A stretch of DNA of 64,000 bases from Arachidicoccus soli (GCF_003600625.1 NZ_CP032489.1:3286001-3350000); one strand, 5' to 3'; numbered from the stretch's first letter, positions 1 to 9,050 are shown. Made by a program: numbers and translations. The notes: generated from the sequence alone by a model not told the origin.

Positions 1-50
1 TTTCTATCCAAACTTATTCTTACCAATGGCATAAGTAAATTTTTATGGAA

Positions 51-788
51 TCAAAAAGAAAATATCGGCGTTTTTACATCGTGATAGAAAAGGAAAGTCC
101 ATTTCCCCGTTTCTCCTTCTTTCCACCACTGCTGTCGAAGCTCCATGCATTTGCGACCATCATAATCATATTTAGCAATAAAGCGTTTTTTCATCTGATT
201 TAATTGTGGCGCGTCATCGGCTCCATAGAAAATTATTTCACCTTCTTCTTTTATCCAAAATACTTGATGATATGGGCTGTGCGCACCAGTAACTTTATAG
301 GTAATATAGTTATCAATGATTCCATCTCCATTTAGCAGTTTTACCTGTGAATGATTCTCTAAAATCGCTATATCTTCTTTTAAATATGATGGACTATTAC
401 CTTCCAAGGCATATTTCAATTCTTTTTCTTGTACATAATAAGCGGCATTGGGAAAGGTAAGTTGGCGTTCATTATTTTTATCAGTAAAACTAATGCCGCC
501 TGAATGATCTTTGTGCAAATGCGATAACAAAACTTTCGTTACATCTCCAGCTCCGACACCATGCTGCTGCAAAAATTGATGAATTTGTAACATATCATTT
601 TTTTGAAACCCCAATCCTGTATCCAACAATAAAATATCTTTTGAAGTGATAATTAGGAAAGGTTGAATCTCTACCAACAAACTGCCGACAGTTCTATTTT
701 GTAGATCGTCTTGCCCTGGATCAAATGGAATAAACTTTTTGGTGGCATCTATTGTAAAAGCACCTTCAGAAATGGGTATTATTTTCAT
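51..788 (-). CDS. MBL-fold metallohydrolase
   Basis: Predicted metallo-beta-lactamase-fold hydrolase of 245 residues with no signal peptide, so probably cytoplasmic. The zinc-binding HxHxDH motif is at residues 90-95 (HLHKDH, followed by SGG). Other ligand-like positions are His170 (TGAH), Asp191 (GADDAP) and FYHD near the C-terminus. The layout fits the glyoxalase II/lactonase-like branch. The substrate cannot be read from the sequence, and a lactonase is only one option. The ATG at 788 lies about 21 nt below a consensus -7 box at 810-817. The gene stands alone, downstream of and on the same strand as the LytS/LytTR pair, whose regulator may act on direct repeats at 1013-1045. Confidence 0.85.
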   Translation of the reverse strand: MKIIPISEGAFTIDATKKFIPFDPGQDDLQNRTVGSLLVEIQPFLIITSKDILLLDTGLGFQKNDMLQIHQFLQQHGVGAGDVTKVLLSHLHKDHSGGISFTDKNNERQLTFPNAAYYVQEKELKYALEGNSPSYLKEDIAILENHSQVKLLNGDGIIDNYITYKVTGAHSPYHQVFWIKEEGEIIFYGADDAPQLNQMKKRFIAKYDYDGRKCMELRQQWWKEGETGKWTFLFYHDVKTPIFSF

Positions 789-793
789 GTATC

Positions 794-825
794 TGATTGA
801 TTATTCAAGCAAAAATAATCAATCA
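794..825 (-). promoter_or_regulatory. 12-bp inverted repeat over the MBL-gene promoter
   Basis: TGATTGATTATT (794-805) and AATAATCAATCA (814-825) form a perfect 12-bp inverted repeat with an 8-nt centre. The repeat covers the -7 box TATTTTTG (minus strand, 810-817) and the expected transcription start near 803. Its position suggests an operator for a dimeric repressor. An RNA hairpin is less likely because the predicted start lies inside the repeat. Confidence 0.6.
810..817 (-). promoter_or_regulatory. -7 box of the MBL-fold hydrolase gene
   Basis: TATTTTTG on the minus strand matches the Bacteroidota -7 consensus TAnnTTTG. It lies 21 nt before the ATG at 788, giving an expected leader of about 15 nt. 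No clear -33 TTG was seen. Confidence 0.6.
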
Positions 826-1012
826 GAAAAGAAATGAGTTAAAATATTACAATTCCAGTAATAAACTCAGTTAGCGATAAATGTTCGATTTGATTTCGGC
901 AAAGCTTCTTAACAACATTAAAGCCAACGCAATTAAAAAGTTGTTTTAAGGGTTACTTTTTTAATGCACTACAAAGAAATAATAATAAATGAAATAAAAA
1001 ACACACTTTAGG

Positions 1013-1045
1013 GTGAAACAGACAAAAATAGGAGTGAAATGGACA
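1013..1045 (-). promoter_or_regulatory. Candidate LytTR-type direct repeats
   Basis: Two 12-bp direct repeats, TGTCYRTTTCAC on the minus strand, lie at 1013-1024 and 1034-1045. They start exactly 21 bp apart, two helical turns, as LytTR regulators require. The core CATTTCAC resembles the known E. coli YpdB site (GGCATTTCAT-type repeats with about 11 bp between). They lie downstream of the LytTR gene and about 225 bp upstream of the MBL-fold hydrolase gene, which makes that gene a candidate target. Confidence 0.5.
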
Positions 1046-1077
1046 TATCGAGAAAGATTTAACTTTTTGCTTATCAT

Positions 1078-1845
1078 TTAAACGAAGCCTTCTACCCATT
1101 TTAAAAAATCAGTAGCCTTAGCCTTGCTGACAATAACGGTCTTTATTTTTAGGTCACAAAGACTTACAAGAAGCTTACGAGTATGTAAAGTTTCAATTTT
1201 ATCAATAGATTTTCTATGAATTATAAACTGACGATTTGCTCGATAAAACTCTTGGGGATTAAGCGCTGTCATTAGGTTATCCAATGTTTCTCTCAACTCA
1301 AAATGTACAGCATTTGCTACTGCAAAATTCCTTTCATTATCTGTATAAATAAAGGAAATTTCAGAAGTATTTACAGGCGTAATAATCCCTCGAAAATAAG
1401 TGAGTAAAGAGCTTTTGTATCCCACCGGAAATTGTCCCATCAAATTATGTAACCGCTTCTTATAATCATCTGATTCCTCCAGGCTGATAGCCTTTAATTG
1501 TTTCAGTTTACTGAAACTTTTTTGCAGCTTTTCCTTTTCAATGGGCTTTAATAAATAATCAAAACCATTATTTTCAAAGGCCTGAAGCGCAAATTCGTTA
1601 TAAGCAGTACAAAAAATAATGGGTGCTGTTATAGCAATTTCCTTAAAAATATCAAAACTTACTCCATCGGCCAGAGAAATATCCGAAAAAATCAAATCAG
1701 GTTCTTCATTCGTCTTAAACCAATTAATTGTATCCTCAATCGATTGTAAAAAGGCACAGACTTCAATGTCATTGCGTATCTCATGCAATAAAGATTCTAA
1801 CTCTTTAGCAGCTTTAATTTCATCTTCAATAATTAATACTTTCAT
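1078..1845 (-). CDS. LytTR-family response regulator
   Basis: Two-component response regulator of 255 residues. The N-terminal receiver domain (about 1-118) has the acidic pair at EDE (residues 7-9), phospho-acceptor Asp55 (FSDIS) and the conserved Lys near 101 (LLKPIEK). The C-terminal LytTR DNA-binding domain (about 150-250) has the typical RQFIIHRKSI and LHTRKLLVSL segments. Its start overlaps the kinase gene stop by 4 nt (ATGA), so the two are translationally coupled. LytTR proteins bind paired direct repeats; a candidate pair is at 1013-1045. Target genes are inferred, not shown. Confidence 0.92.
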   Translation of the reverse strand: MKVLIIEDEIKAAKELESLLHEIRNDIEVCAFLQSIEDTINWFKTNEEPDLIFSDISLADGVSFDIFKEIAITAPIIFCTAYNEFALQAFENNGFDYLLKPIEKEKLQKSFSKLKQLKAISLEESDDYKKRLHNLMGQFPVGYKSSLLTYFRGIITPVNTSEISFIYTDNERNFAVANAVHFELRETLDNLMTALNPQEFYRANRQFIIHRKSIDKIETLHTRKLLVSLCDLKIKTVIVSKAKATDFLKWVEGFV

Positions 1846-2852
1846 TTGATCAATGGAATTTTGACGGTAAATGTTGCAGCTTGTTCTTCTACGATTATAT
1901 CAGCTCCGGCTATTATTTCATATCGGGCTCTAAGATTTTGTAACCCAATCCCGGTATGACCATTAGCGGAAATAGATATACCCTTCTTTCGTTGAATATT
2001 ATTTCTCACCACAAGATATTCTGCTTCATCGAAAATTGCTATTCTCAAGGGATTTCTTAATGATAAGATATTATGTTTCACGGCATTCTCAATTAGCAAT
2101 TGAAGAGATAATGGAGGTATTTTATATTCATAACAGCTTTCAGAAACATTTATATCTACAAATAACCCATCCTCAAAACGCTCCTTTAGAATATGTATAT
2201 ATGAACGTATAAAATCTAGCTCCGGTTTTAAGGCAACCAAATATTCATCCTTATTATACTTAAGCAAATAACGGTATACACTTGATAACTCAACTGTAAA
2301 ATTCTTGGCCCATTGATCTTTTGTGCCGGACTTTAAAACATTTAAAGAATTAAAAAGAAAATGAGGATTTAATTGTTCCTGCAAAAAGTTCAATTGGAAT
2401 AATAAGTTCTGTTGCTTCAAATGTTCCATATCCATTCTTTCTTTTTCCATCTTTTTATTCTCTATATAATAATAAGCAACCGGATACATCAGCATCCATA
2501 ACGCGACACCTCGATAAATAATACCAAATGACAATAAGAACTCAGAAGTATGTACAAGAAAATCTAGTTTGTAATTTTTTAGATCTGCCACAAAATGAAA
2601 AAAAGAAGAAAGAAAGATTCCAATGAATAAGGCAATGAGGCTTTTAATCCATGCCTGATAATAAAATAGGCTTTGGATAAAATATTCGACGCAGATCCAA
2701 TAAATAAAACATACCAAAAACAATAAAATCTGTGAAATTATTAAATGCGTAACATTAATGTCTTCTATTTGTGAAATATACATCCCTATCCTTGCCTGAG
2801 AGACAATAAATGCAACGACAGCGCCTTGCTTTACATAGTAGTTCTTTTTCAA
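1842..2852 (-). CDS. LytS-type sensor histidine kinase
   Basis: Membrane-bound histidine kinase of the His_kinase (PF06580)/YehU-LytS class, 336 residues. About four transmembrane segments fill residues 10-130 (around 12-28, 36-55, 68-90 and 103-128). A short coiled linker precedes the phospho-acceptor segment QLNPHFLFNSLN with His164. The HATPase domain follows, with the N-box LLIENAVKHN and G-box GIGLQNLRARYE. There is no separate periplasmic sensor domain, so the signal is probably sensed within the membrane. It is the first gene of the kinase-regulator operon and is divergent from uvrB. A -7 box at 2872-2879 gives a leader of about 13 nt. Confidence 0.92.
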   Translation of the reverse strand: MKKNYYVKQGAVVAFIVSQARIGMYISQIEDINVTHLIISQILLFLVCFIYWICVEYFIQSLFYYQAWIKSLIALFIGIFLSSFFHFVADLKNYKLDFLVHTSEFLLSFGIIYRGVALWMLMYPVAYYYIENKKMEKERMDMEHLKQQNLLFQLNFLQEQLNPHFLFNSLNVLKSGTKDQWAKNFTVELSSVYRYLLKYNKDEYLVALKPELDFIRSYIHILKERFEDGLFVDINVSESCYEYKIPPLSLQLLIENAVKHNILSLRNPLRIAIFDEAEYLVVRNNIQRKKGISISANGHTGIGLQNLRARYEIIAGADIIVEEQAATFTVKIPLIK

Positions 2853-2871
2853 ATACAGTTAATTTCTTCAT

Positions 2872-2879
2872 CAAAATTA
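2872..2879 (-). promoter_or_regulatory. -7 box of the kinase-regulator operon
   Basis: TAATTTTG on the minus strand matches TAnnTTTG. It lies 19 nt before the kinase ATG, in the 102-bp divergent region shared with uvrB. Confidence 0.5.
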
Positions 2880-2954
2880 GCTGATTATCAGCAAAGAATA
2901 AATTTTCAATTTAGTAGTATAAAAATTCCCAAATCATCTTTGTAACTTCGTAGA

Positions 2955-5003
2955 ATGCCTTTCGAATTACAATCAGAATATCAGCCCTCCGGCGACCAAC
3001 CAAACGCCATAAAACAATTGACTGAAGCCATTGAAAATGGCGAACAGTTTCAAACATTATTGGGTGTAACTGGCTCGGGTAAAACTTTTACCATGGCCAA
3101 TGTAATTCAAAATATACAAAGGCCTACCTTGGTTTTAACACATAATAAAACACTTGTAGCTCAATTATATGGGGAGTTTCGGCAATTTTTTCCCGATAAT
3201 GCAGTGGGTTATTTTGTAAGTTATTACGATTATTATCAGCCCGAGGCTTTTATGCCTGTGAGCAATACCTATATCGAAAAAGATCTAAGTATTAATGAAG
3301 AATTAGATAAACTGCGCTTACAAGCTACCGCACAATTGTTGAGTGGAAGGCGCGATATCATTATCGTTGCGAGTGTGAGCTGTATTTATGGCATGGGTAA
3401 TCCGGCTGAATTTGAAAAAGGCATTGTACGCATTCACAGAGGGCAAACAATTTCCCGGCAAGGATTTTTACATTCACTCGTTAATTCCTTATATAATCGT
3501 ACACAAGTGGATTTCACACGCGGTAGTTTTCGCGTAAAAGGAGACACGGTAGATATTAATTTGCCTTACGTTGACTATGGTTATCGCGTTACTTTTTTTG
3601 ACGATTATATCGAAGAAATTGAGCGTATTGACGTCATTACCAATGCGCGAATCGACAAAATGGAGAATGCGGCGATATTTCCTGCGAATCTTTACCTCGC
3701 ACCAAAAGATTTAATGCAAGAAATTACTTATGAGATACAAGATGAGATGCGTGCGCAAACAGATTACTTCACAAGTATTCATAAAAAAATAGAAGCGCAG
3801 CGCATCAAAGATCGTGTGGATTATGATTTAGAAATGATGCGTGAATTAGGTTATTGTAATGGTATTGAAAACTACTCTCGCTTCTTTGATCGTCGTGCGC
3901 CGGGCACAAGACCCTTCTGTTTACTAGATTATTTTCCAAAAGATTTTCTGTGTATAATTGACGAAAGTCACCAAACAATTCCGCAATTATCGGGTATGTA
4001 TGGCGGTGACCGTAGTCGTAAATTAACTTTGGTTGAATATGGATTTCGTTTACCCAGCGCCATTGACAACAGACCTTTGAGTTTCAATGAATTCGAAAAT
4101 ATGATTGGCCAAACTGTCTTTGTTTCAGCTACGCCGGGAAACTATGAATTAGAAAAAACAGAAGGTGTAGTTGTAGAACAAATTGTACGCCCGACCGGTC
4201 TTTTGGACCCCCCAATTGAAGTTCGTCCAAGCCACAACCAAATAGATGATTTATTAGATGAAATAGATCAGCAAGTAAAGAAAGGCGGTCGCGTTTTGGT
4301 TACTACTCTGACCAAAAGAATGGCAGAAGAAATGGATAAATATTTATTCAAGCTCAATATCAGCTCCAAATATATCCATAGCGATGTAGACACTTTGGAG
4401 CGGGTGGAAATATTACGCCAACTACGTTTAGGCGATATAGATGTGCTGGTGGGTGTGAATCTTTTACGTGAAGGATTGGATTTACCGGAAGTAACTTTAG
4501 TCGCCATTTTGGATGCAGATAAAGAAGGTTTTTTAAGAAATGAGAAGTCGCTCACACAAACAGCAGGGCGTGCCGCCCGTAATGCCAACGGTCGCGTAAT
4601 TTTTTACGCTGACAAAATTACAATGAGTATGCAAAGGACAATTGATGAGACTAATCGGCGAAGGGAAAAGCAAATTGGCTACAATTTAATACACCACATC
4701 ACTCCAACGACAATCACAAAGAGCAAAGAACAAGTATTTGCACAAACTTCTGTCCTGGATATCAAAGGTTTTGATGAGCATAAATCTTACGCTATCGATT
4801 ATGATAAAGATATTGTCGAACAAACCCTTACTGAGAGTGAGTCTATGTATGCCAATAAAAAGACCATCCCACAATTAGAGAAAGCAATTCTTACAACCAG
4901 AAAACAAATGGAGAAGGCAGCAAAAGACTTAGACTTTATAGAAGCCGCAAAACTTAGAGATGAAATGCTGGCCTTACAAAAAGAGTTGAAAGAGTTGAAG
5001 TAA
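2955..5003 (+). CDS. uvrB: Excinuclease ABC subunit B
   Basis: UvrB, the damage-verifying helicase-like subunit of nucleotide excision repair, which works with UvrA and UvrC. The 682-residue length is typical. Walker A is GVTGSGKTFT (about 38-47). The YYDYYQPEAF beta-hairpin that probes the strands is near 91-100. The DEAD-type box DESH is near 338-341. Helicase motif VI is QTAGRAARNANG. The C-terminal UVR domain (about 640-675, KAAKDLDFIEAAKLRDEM) binds UvrC. The ATG at 2955 follows a near-consensus -7 box (CATCTTTG) with a short leader. No SOS-box-like site was recognised. Confidence 0.98.
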   Translation: MPFELQSEYQPSGDQPNAIKQLTEAIENGEQFQTLLGVTGSGKTFTMANVIQNIQRPTLVLTHNKTLVAQLYGEFRQFFPDNAVGYFVSYYDYYQPEAFMPVSNTYIEKDLSINEELDKLRLQATAQLLSGRRDIIIVASVSCIYGMGNPAEFEKGIVRIHRGQTISRQGFLHSLVNSLYNRTQVDFTRGSFRVKGDTVDINLPYVDYGYRVTFFDDYIEEIERIDVITNARIDKMENAAIFPANLYLAPKDLMQEITYEIQDEMRAQTDYFTSIHKKIEAQRIKDRVDYDLEMMRELGYCNGIENYSRFFDRRAPGTRPFCLLDYFPKDFLCIIDESHQTIPQLSGMYGGDRSRKLTLVEYGFRLPSAIDNRPLSFNEFENMIGQTVFVSATPGNYELEKTEGVVVEQIVRPTGLLDPPIEVRPSHNQIDDLLDEIDQQVKKGGRVLVTTLTKRMAEEMDKYLFKLNISSKYIHSDVDTLERVEILRQLRLGDIDVLVGVNLLREGLDLPEVTLVAILDADKEGFLRNEKSLTQTAGRAARNANGRVIFYADKITMSMQRTIDETNRRREKQIGYNLIHHITPTTITKSKEQVFAQTSVLDIKGFDEHKSYAIDYDKDIVEQTLTESESMYANKKTIPQLEKAILTTRKQMEKAAKDLDFIEAAKLRDEMLALQKELKELK

Positions 5004-5212
5004 AAATAAAATGCGATTAGACCAATTCCCCACCACCACCTGTAACTGAAAAATCAGTCCAAAATGATTTTATGTTCCTAATGATTGAAGAGGAAATATT
5101 TCCAATAGAGGTCTCGAAGAGAATATCAACCTTCCTCGAAAAGATTTTGCGTCTTAATCACAATAATGGAATGTGGAAGAATAAAATGCAAATAGAAACT
5201 AGCACGCAGCAG
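5004..5212. other. Convergent intergenic region, uvrB/ruvA
   Basis: 209 bp between two converging genes. An open frame on the plus strand from 5072 runs into ruvA antisense but shows no recognisable protein. No convincing terminator hairpin was seen. Confidence 0.5.
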
Positions 5213-5800
5213 TTACAAATTCTTCAAAGAAAGTTTTATCAGCATCTCCAATGTAATATGCTCATCGGCTTCTTTCATCGTTTTTTTCACCGTAGCCTCT
5301 GCCAAAGATTTTCCGATGCCCAAAGCAATTAATGCATCCACAGCATCAGAGGCAACCGTAGGCATGGTGGGCAAGCCACTGACAACATTTATATCGTGCA
5401 GTTTTGCCAACTTATCTTTCAACTCTACAATAAGCCTTTCAGCAGATTTTCGGCCAATACCTTTTATTTTTTCGAGTTGGGCAGTATTGGATTGCACAAT
5501 AGCTTTTATAATTTCTTCTGGTTTCATTCCAGAAAGCATCATTCTAGCAGTGGAAGCTCCTACGCCAGAAACGGCAATTAACTGTAGAAACAATAATTTT
5601 TCATTAATAGTGGCAAAGCCAAAAAGAGTATGTGCATTTTCAGTAATCTGCAAATGCGTATATAACAATCCATTATCTAATTGGCTAATTGCAGAGAATG
5701 TATTTAAACTTATCTGCACATCGTAACCGACGCCATTTACTTCTACAACCACATTGGCCGGTGTCTTGTTGACAAAATTGCCCTTTAAGAACGCTATCAT
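5213..5800 (-). CDS. ruvA: Holliday junction branch migration protein RuvA
   Basis: RuvA, 195 residues, binds Holliday junctions as a tetramer and loads RuvB. The N-terminal OB-fold (about 1-62) starts MIAFLKGNFVNKTPANVVVEVNGVGYDVQ, the usual RuvA opening. Two helix-hairpin-helix motifs follow: LIAVSGVGASTARMML (about 72-88) and KIKGIGRKSAERLIVEL (about 108-124). The C-terminal RuvB-binding domain III lies at about 148-195 (VDALIALGIGKSLAEATV). The gene converges with uvrB. A near-consensus -7 sequence (TATCTTTA, 5819-5826) lies 19 nt before the ATG. Confidence 0.97.
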   Translation of the reverse strand: MIAFLKGNFVNKTPANVVVEVNGVGYDVQISLNTFSAISQLDNGLLYTHLQITENAHTLFGFATINEKLLFLQLIAVSGVGASTARMMLSGMKPEEIIKAIVQSNTAQLEKIKGIGRKSAERLIVELKDKLAKLHDINVVSGLPTMPTVASDAVDALIALGIGKSLAEATVKKTMKEADEHITLEMLIKLSLKNL

Positions 5801-5849
5801 ATATTTCCAAATTAGTGGTAAAGATAATCATCAATTGTAGAGACCCGGT

Positions 5850-7004
5850 CTAGAATGCTTCATCCATGGAAAAATAAACTCCGCTTTGTCTTTTCTCATT
5901 AGGAAGTTTCTGACCAAGTCCATAATCCAGGCGTAAAGTCAACCCTTTGTTTAAATCGAAGAAATAGCGCAGACCAGCACCATAACTTGGCTTCAACATA
6001 TCTATGGAGAATTTCTCTTCGCCAAATACACTCCCCAACCCACCAAAAGCAACCACTCCAAAACGAGGAATGAAACGATAACGAATCTCTGATTGACCGG
6101 CCAACAGACTTCTATCCCTATATCTACCTTGATAATAGCCACGCATCATATTATCCCCACCCAATTTTGGCAAAAGGTAAAAGGGCACATTCGCAGCATC
6201 AATATGTTGATAAATAGAGTTAAAAGCCAACGTAATTTTCGAAGTTATCGGCGTAAAATACCTGCCATCAAAATTTACATATGTACCGGTAAAATTTTCT
6301 CCTCCAAATAAATCAGGCGTATAGTCAAAACTTAACTTCCCGAAAAAGCCTTTAGTAGTATAGGAAATATTATTACGCGAATCATATATCTGTTCTACCC
6401 CAATATAAGCACGCTTTCCACCATTTTTCCCATAATAATTTCCCGCAGAAAATATACCACCGGGCTGCAGTTCGTTATTAATATAATTTTCAAATCCTGC
6501 AGCCAGTCCAAGGTAATAGTTCTTAGCTACCTTTTTGTCTGCGGAACCAGCAATTACCCATTTTTTCTCATTAATTAAGTCCTTATCCGCCTCCATTGTA
6601 TGATTGCCAATTCCATAGAAATAATAAGGAAAATCCTGATACCGAAATTCAGTAGTATAATGATATTTATTCTCTCTACTCCAAATATCTGAGGTGAGTT
6701 TTAGCTTTGATTGATTTTTAGTCGTATGGGTGCCTAAAAAATTAAGTGTAGAAGGGTGCTCTAAACGGTCAGATTTATCTACATAGAAAGAATAAATTGC
6801 CGCCACCCCATATTCTAGCTCAGTTTCAGGAGAATATGCGCCGACAGGAAAAGGAAAAAAAGTATTTTTACGAACAGTATCTTCTTTGTTTGACAGAAAT
6901 TTATCTACAAATTTATGATAGAGGTTTTTCTGTGCATAAGATACATCAGCTATAACTAAAAAGATAATACTACTTAAAACTTGAAAATATATTTTATGTC
7001 TCAT
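5850..7004 (-). CDS. Omp85/BamA-type outer-membrane beta-barrel protein
   Basis: Predicted outer-membrane protein of 384 residues in the bacterial surface antigen (D15/BamA C-terminal barrel) family. A signal peptide covers about residues 1-24 (cleavage near SYAQ). No POTRA domains are visible; the mature chain goes almost directly into alternating aromatic beta-strands. The barrel-family signature KLGGDNMMRGYYQGRYRD is near residues 281-298, and the chain ends in an aromatic residue (DEAF). POTRA-less Omp85 homologues are common in Bacteroidota and their cargo is unknown. The -7 box at 7028-7035 gives a short leader. Intron copy 1 ends about 25 bp upstream of that box. Confidence 0.8.
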   Translation of the reverse strand: MRHKIYFQVLSSIIFLVIADVSYAQKNLYHKFVDKFLSNKEDTVRKNTFFPFPVGAYSPETELEYGVAAIYSFYVDKSDRLEHPSTLNFLGTHTTKNQSKLKLTSDIWSRENKYHYTTEFRYQDFPYYFYGIGNHTMEADKDLINEKKWVIAGSADKKVAKNYYLGLAAGFENYINNELQPGGIFSAGNYYGKNGGKRAYIGVEQIYDSRNNISYTTKGFFGKLSFDYTPDLFGGENFTGTYVNFDGRYFTPITSKITLAFNSIYQHIDAANVPFYLLPKLGGDNMMRGYYQGRYRDRSLLAGQSEIRYRFIPRFGVVAFGGLGSVFGEEKFSIDMLKPSYGAGLRYFFDLNKGLTLRLDYGLGQKLPNEKRQSGVYFSMDEAF

Positions 7005-7027
7005 TCAATCTGGGATAATAATTGTCG

Positions 7028-7035
7028 CAAAACTA
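7028..7035 (-). promoter_or_regulatory. -7 box of the Omp85-like gene
   Basis: TAGTTTTG on the minus strand matches TAnnTTTG, 24 nt before the ATG at 7004. The region where a -33 element should lie (about 7055-7061) coincides with the end of group II intron copy 1. Confidence 0.6.
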
Positions 7036-7102
7036 ACTAATAAAATGACTCTTAGTGAAGGGGGTAGGAAGGTAGCGATTATTTCGCTACCTGACCTCCC
7101 AC

Positions 7103-7134
7103 ACCACCGTACGTACGGTTCCGTATACGGCGGT
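7103..7134 (-). ncRNA. Intron domain V, copy 1
   Basis: On the minus strand ACCGCCGU pairs with ACGGUGGU, and one further A-U pair extends the stem. A 2-nt CG bulge and a UACG/CGUA upper stem with a GAAC loop follow. This is the catalytic core hairpin of group II introns. The same sequence occurs at 18273-18304. Confidence 0.85.
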
Positions 7135-7145
7135 TCTATTAACTT

Positions 7146-8579
7146 TTACGTTGGAGAACTACTTTCCTGAGAAGCTGTGTAGACTTTATAGGCATCTACG
7201 AAGCTAAAAAGTCGTAGCTCATCAAAATATTTCTTAGGAAATGCGAGATTCATGTGTGAGGCACCGGAGTTGAACCACGGTCCACGCTGATTAAAGGCAG
7301 AGCGAACTGCATGCTCCTCGGATAGCCCACCTTTACGGAGGTTCAAGAATCTTGTCCAATTGCGTTTCCATTGTCGCCAAAGAATGTTGCGTAAGCGGTG
7401 TCGAATCCATTCGTCCAAATCTTGGCTGAGGGATTTCATATCTGCAGGACGGTAGTAGTTAAACCAACCTCGTATAACGGGATTAAGATCGTTGTGGATA
7501 AATCCAGGTAAACTACGCCCACGGCCTTGATGGAATAGGTCTCTAAGTGTTTCCTTTAAACGAGTAACGCTTTTAGGAGCAACTCGAATACCCATTTGTT
7601 TTCCCTTCTTATAATAGAAGGAGAAACCGAGAAACTTCCGTTTTACCGGTCTGTCGACCTTACTCTTTTCCTTGTTTACTTTCAGTTTCATCTTTTTCTC
7701 GACAAAATTCTGAATGGAGGCGGCAGCCCTATCACCTGCTCTTTTCGTCTTCACATACACATTAACATCATCAGCATAACGGCAAAATCGATGGCCACGT
7801 TTTTCCAATTCTTTGTCTAGTTCATCGAGCACGATATTAGACAAGAGTGGACTACAAGGGGACCCTTGTGGAGAGCCCTTTGATCGATCTTCAATTAGTC
7901 CATCTTTCATCATTCCGGCAGTTAAATATCCATGGATGAGTTTGTGAATTTCTCGTTCTCCCGGCGTTTTTAGCATGATTTTGCTCATTAGTCTATCGTG
8001 AGGAATCTCATCGAAGAATTTTGAGAGGTCCATGTCGATAACAATCCGATATCCCTCTTCCTGATATCCTTTTGCTCGCTTTACCGCATCGATCGCTTTG
8101 CGACCCGGACGAAAGCCGAAGCTATTGTCCGAGAAGGTTGGCTCCCAGATTGGGGTAAGGACTTGCAATAGAGCTTGTTGCAGAAACCTGTCTAATACTG
8201 TAGGAATACCTAACATGCGCACACCACCGTCTGGCTTGGGTATCTCTACCTTCTTGACTGGCTGCGGTTTGTATTTTCCTTGTTTCAGCTGCTGCTCTAT
8301 TGTCGGCCAATTTTTCCTTAGAAATAATTTTAGATCTCCTACTTCCATCCCATCTACTCCGGCAGCTCCTTTATTGTCTACGACTTTAATGAAAGCTTCA
8401 TTCAAGTTATCAATGTTTAGGAGTTTGTCAATTAAGCGGAGTTCAGGGGGATTACTTCCTTTCTCTATGCGGTCACCAGCAACGGCACCATCGAGGGCCC
8501 TTGCCTCTTCCGGAGGTTTTACATCCCTTGATGATGAAGATTTTTCCACCTTCTTTTCTGCTTCTGACTGTTGATTCAT
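7146..8579 (-). CDS. ltrA: Group II intron reverse transcriptase/maturase, copy 1
   Basis: Intron-encoded protein of 477 residues that splices the intron RNA and reverse-transcribes it at a new site. RT motifs include RMLGIPTVLDRFLQQAL, the SFGFRPGRKAIDAV block, SPQGSPCSPLLSNI and the catalytic YADD (within FCRYADDVNVY). A maturase/thumb X domain follows (RGWFNYYR). The C-terminus ends in WFNSG and FPKKYF segments without an HNH endonuclease, as in class C introns. The first 50 residues are charged and low in complexity. The protein is identical to that of copy 2. Translation starts about 470 nt inside the intron, after domains I-III. Confidence 0.95.
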   Translation of the reverse strand: MNQQSEAEKKVEKSSSSRDVKPPEEARALDGAVAGDRIEKGSNPPELRLIDKLLNIDNLNEAFIKVVDNKGAAGVDGMEVGDLKLFLRKNWPTIEQQLKQGKYKPQPVKKVEIPKPDGGVRMLGIPTVLDRFLQQALLQVLTPIWEPTFSDNSFGFRPGRKAIDAVKRAKGYQEEGYRIVIDMDLSKFFDEIPHDRLMSKIMLKTPGEREIHKLIHGYLTAGMMKDGLIEDRSKGSPQGSPCSPLLSNIVLDELDKELEKRGHRFCRYADDVNVYVKTKRAGDRAAASIQNFVEKKMKLKVNKEKSKVDRPVKRKFLGFSFYYKKGKQMGIRVAPKSVTRLKETLRDLFHQGRGRSLPGFIHNDLNPVIRGWFNYYRPADMKSLSQDLDEWIRHRLRNILWRQWKRNWTRFLNLRKGGLSEEHAVRSAFNQRGPWFNSGASHMNLAFPKKYFDELRLFSFVDAYKVYTASQESSSPT

Positions 8580-9050
8580 AGTGATGATTTTAATCCGTTC
8601 GTTAATAGTTCGGCCCTTCGTCCTTTCCGTGAGTCTTCCTGCGTTTCCTTTTTCGTCGGTCGCATAGCTCGTCTCGGGCTTACTATGGCCTCTGCTGACT
8701 TCTGATATCTTAGCCTGATGTTGCCATCAGGGTTGTTCCGGTGTAGAATACCGCGTGCTCCTCCCGCAAACGGGGTATCAGATCTCCCCGGGTAAGATGC
8801 ATTTCTGTCACGCTTATACATGCCGTATTTACTGCCTACCTTCCCGTGTAAGTATCGGACTTTAGAGATAATTGCCTCCTCATCCAGATAGACAGCCTCA
8901 TACGATTCCTGTGCGTCATGTCAGCGCTTTGCCTGCGGCTTCCTTCAGATTCCCAGTCACCCGGGACACCTTTGCCGTTCGGCTAATTGTTCCCCTTACC
9001 GGGCCAATAGGAATCTTTCATCCCCTAGAAATGCACCATGCCGGGCGCAC
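8580..9050 (-). ncRNA. Intron 5' ribozyme domains (I-III), copy 1
   Basis: About 470 nt between the intron 5' end and the maturase start. It is GC-richer than the host genome and full of short complementary segments. Open frames here (for example 8576-8821 minus and 8872-9078 plus) are incidental to RNA structure. Confidence 0.7.

Noticed and set aside
1-50. End of a further gene at the window start
   Set aside because: Too short to judge; no clear stop or frame could be assigned.
5072-5332. 86-residue plus-strand frame between uvrB and ruvA
   Set aside because: Nearly half overlaps ruvA antisense; no recognisable domain, composition unlike a real protein.
8576-8821. 81-residue frame upstream of the intron maturase (also at 19746-19991)
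   Set aside because: Lies in ribozyme domains; basic, low-quality peptide explained by RNA structure.
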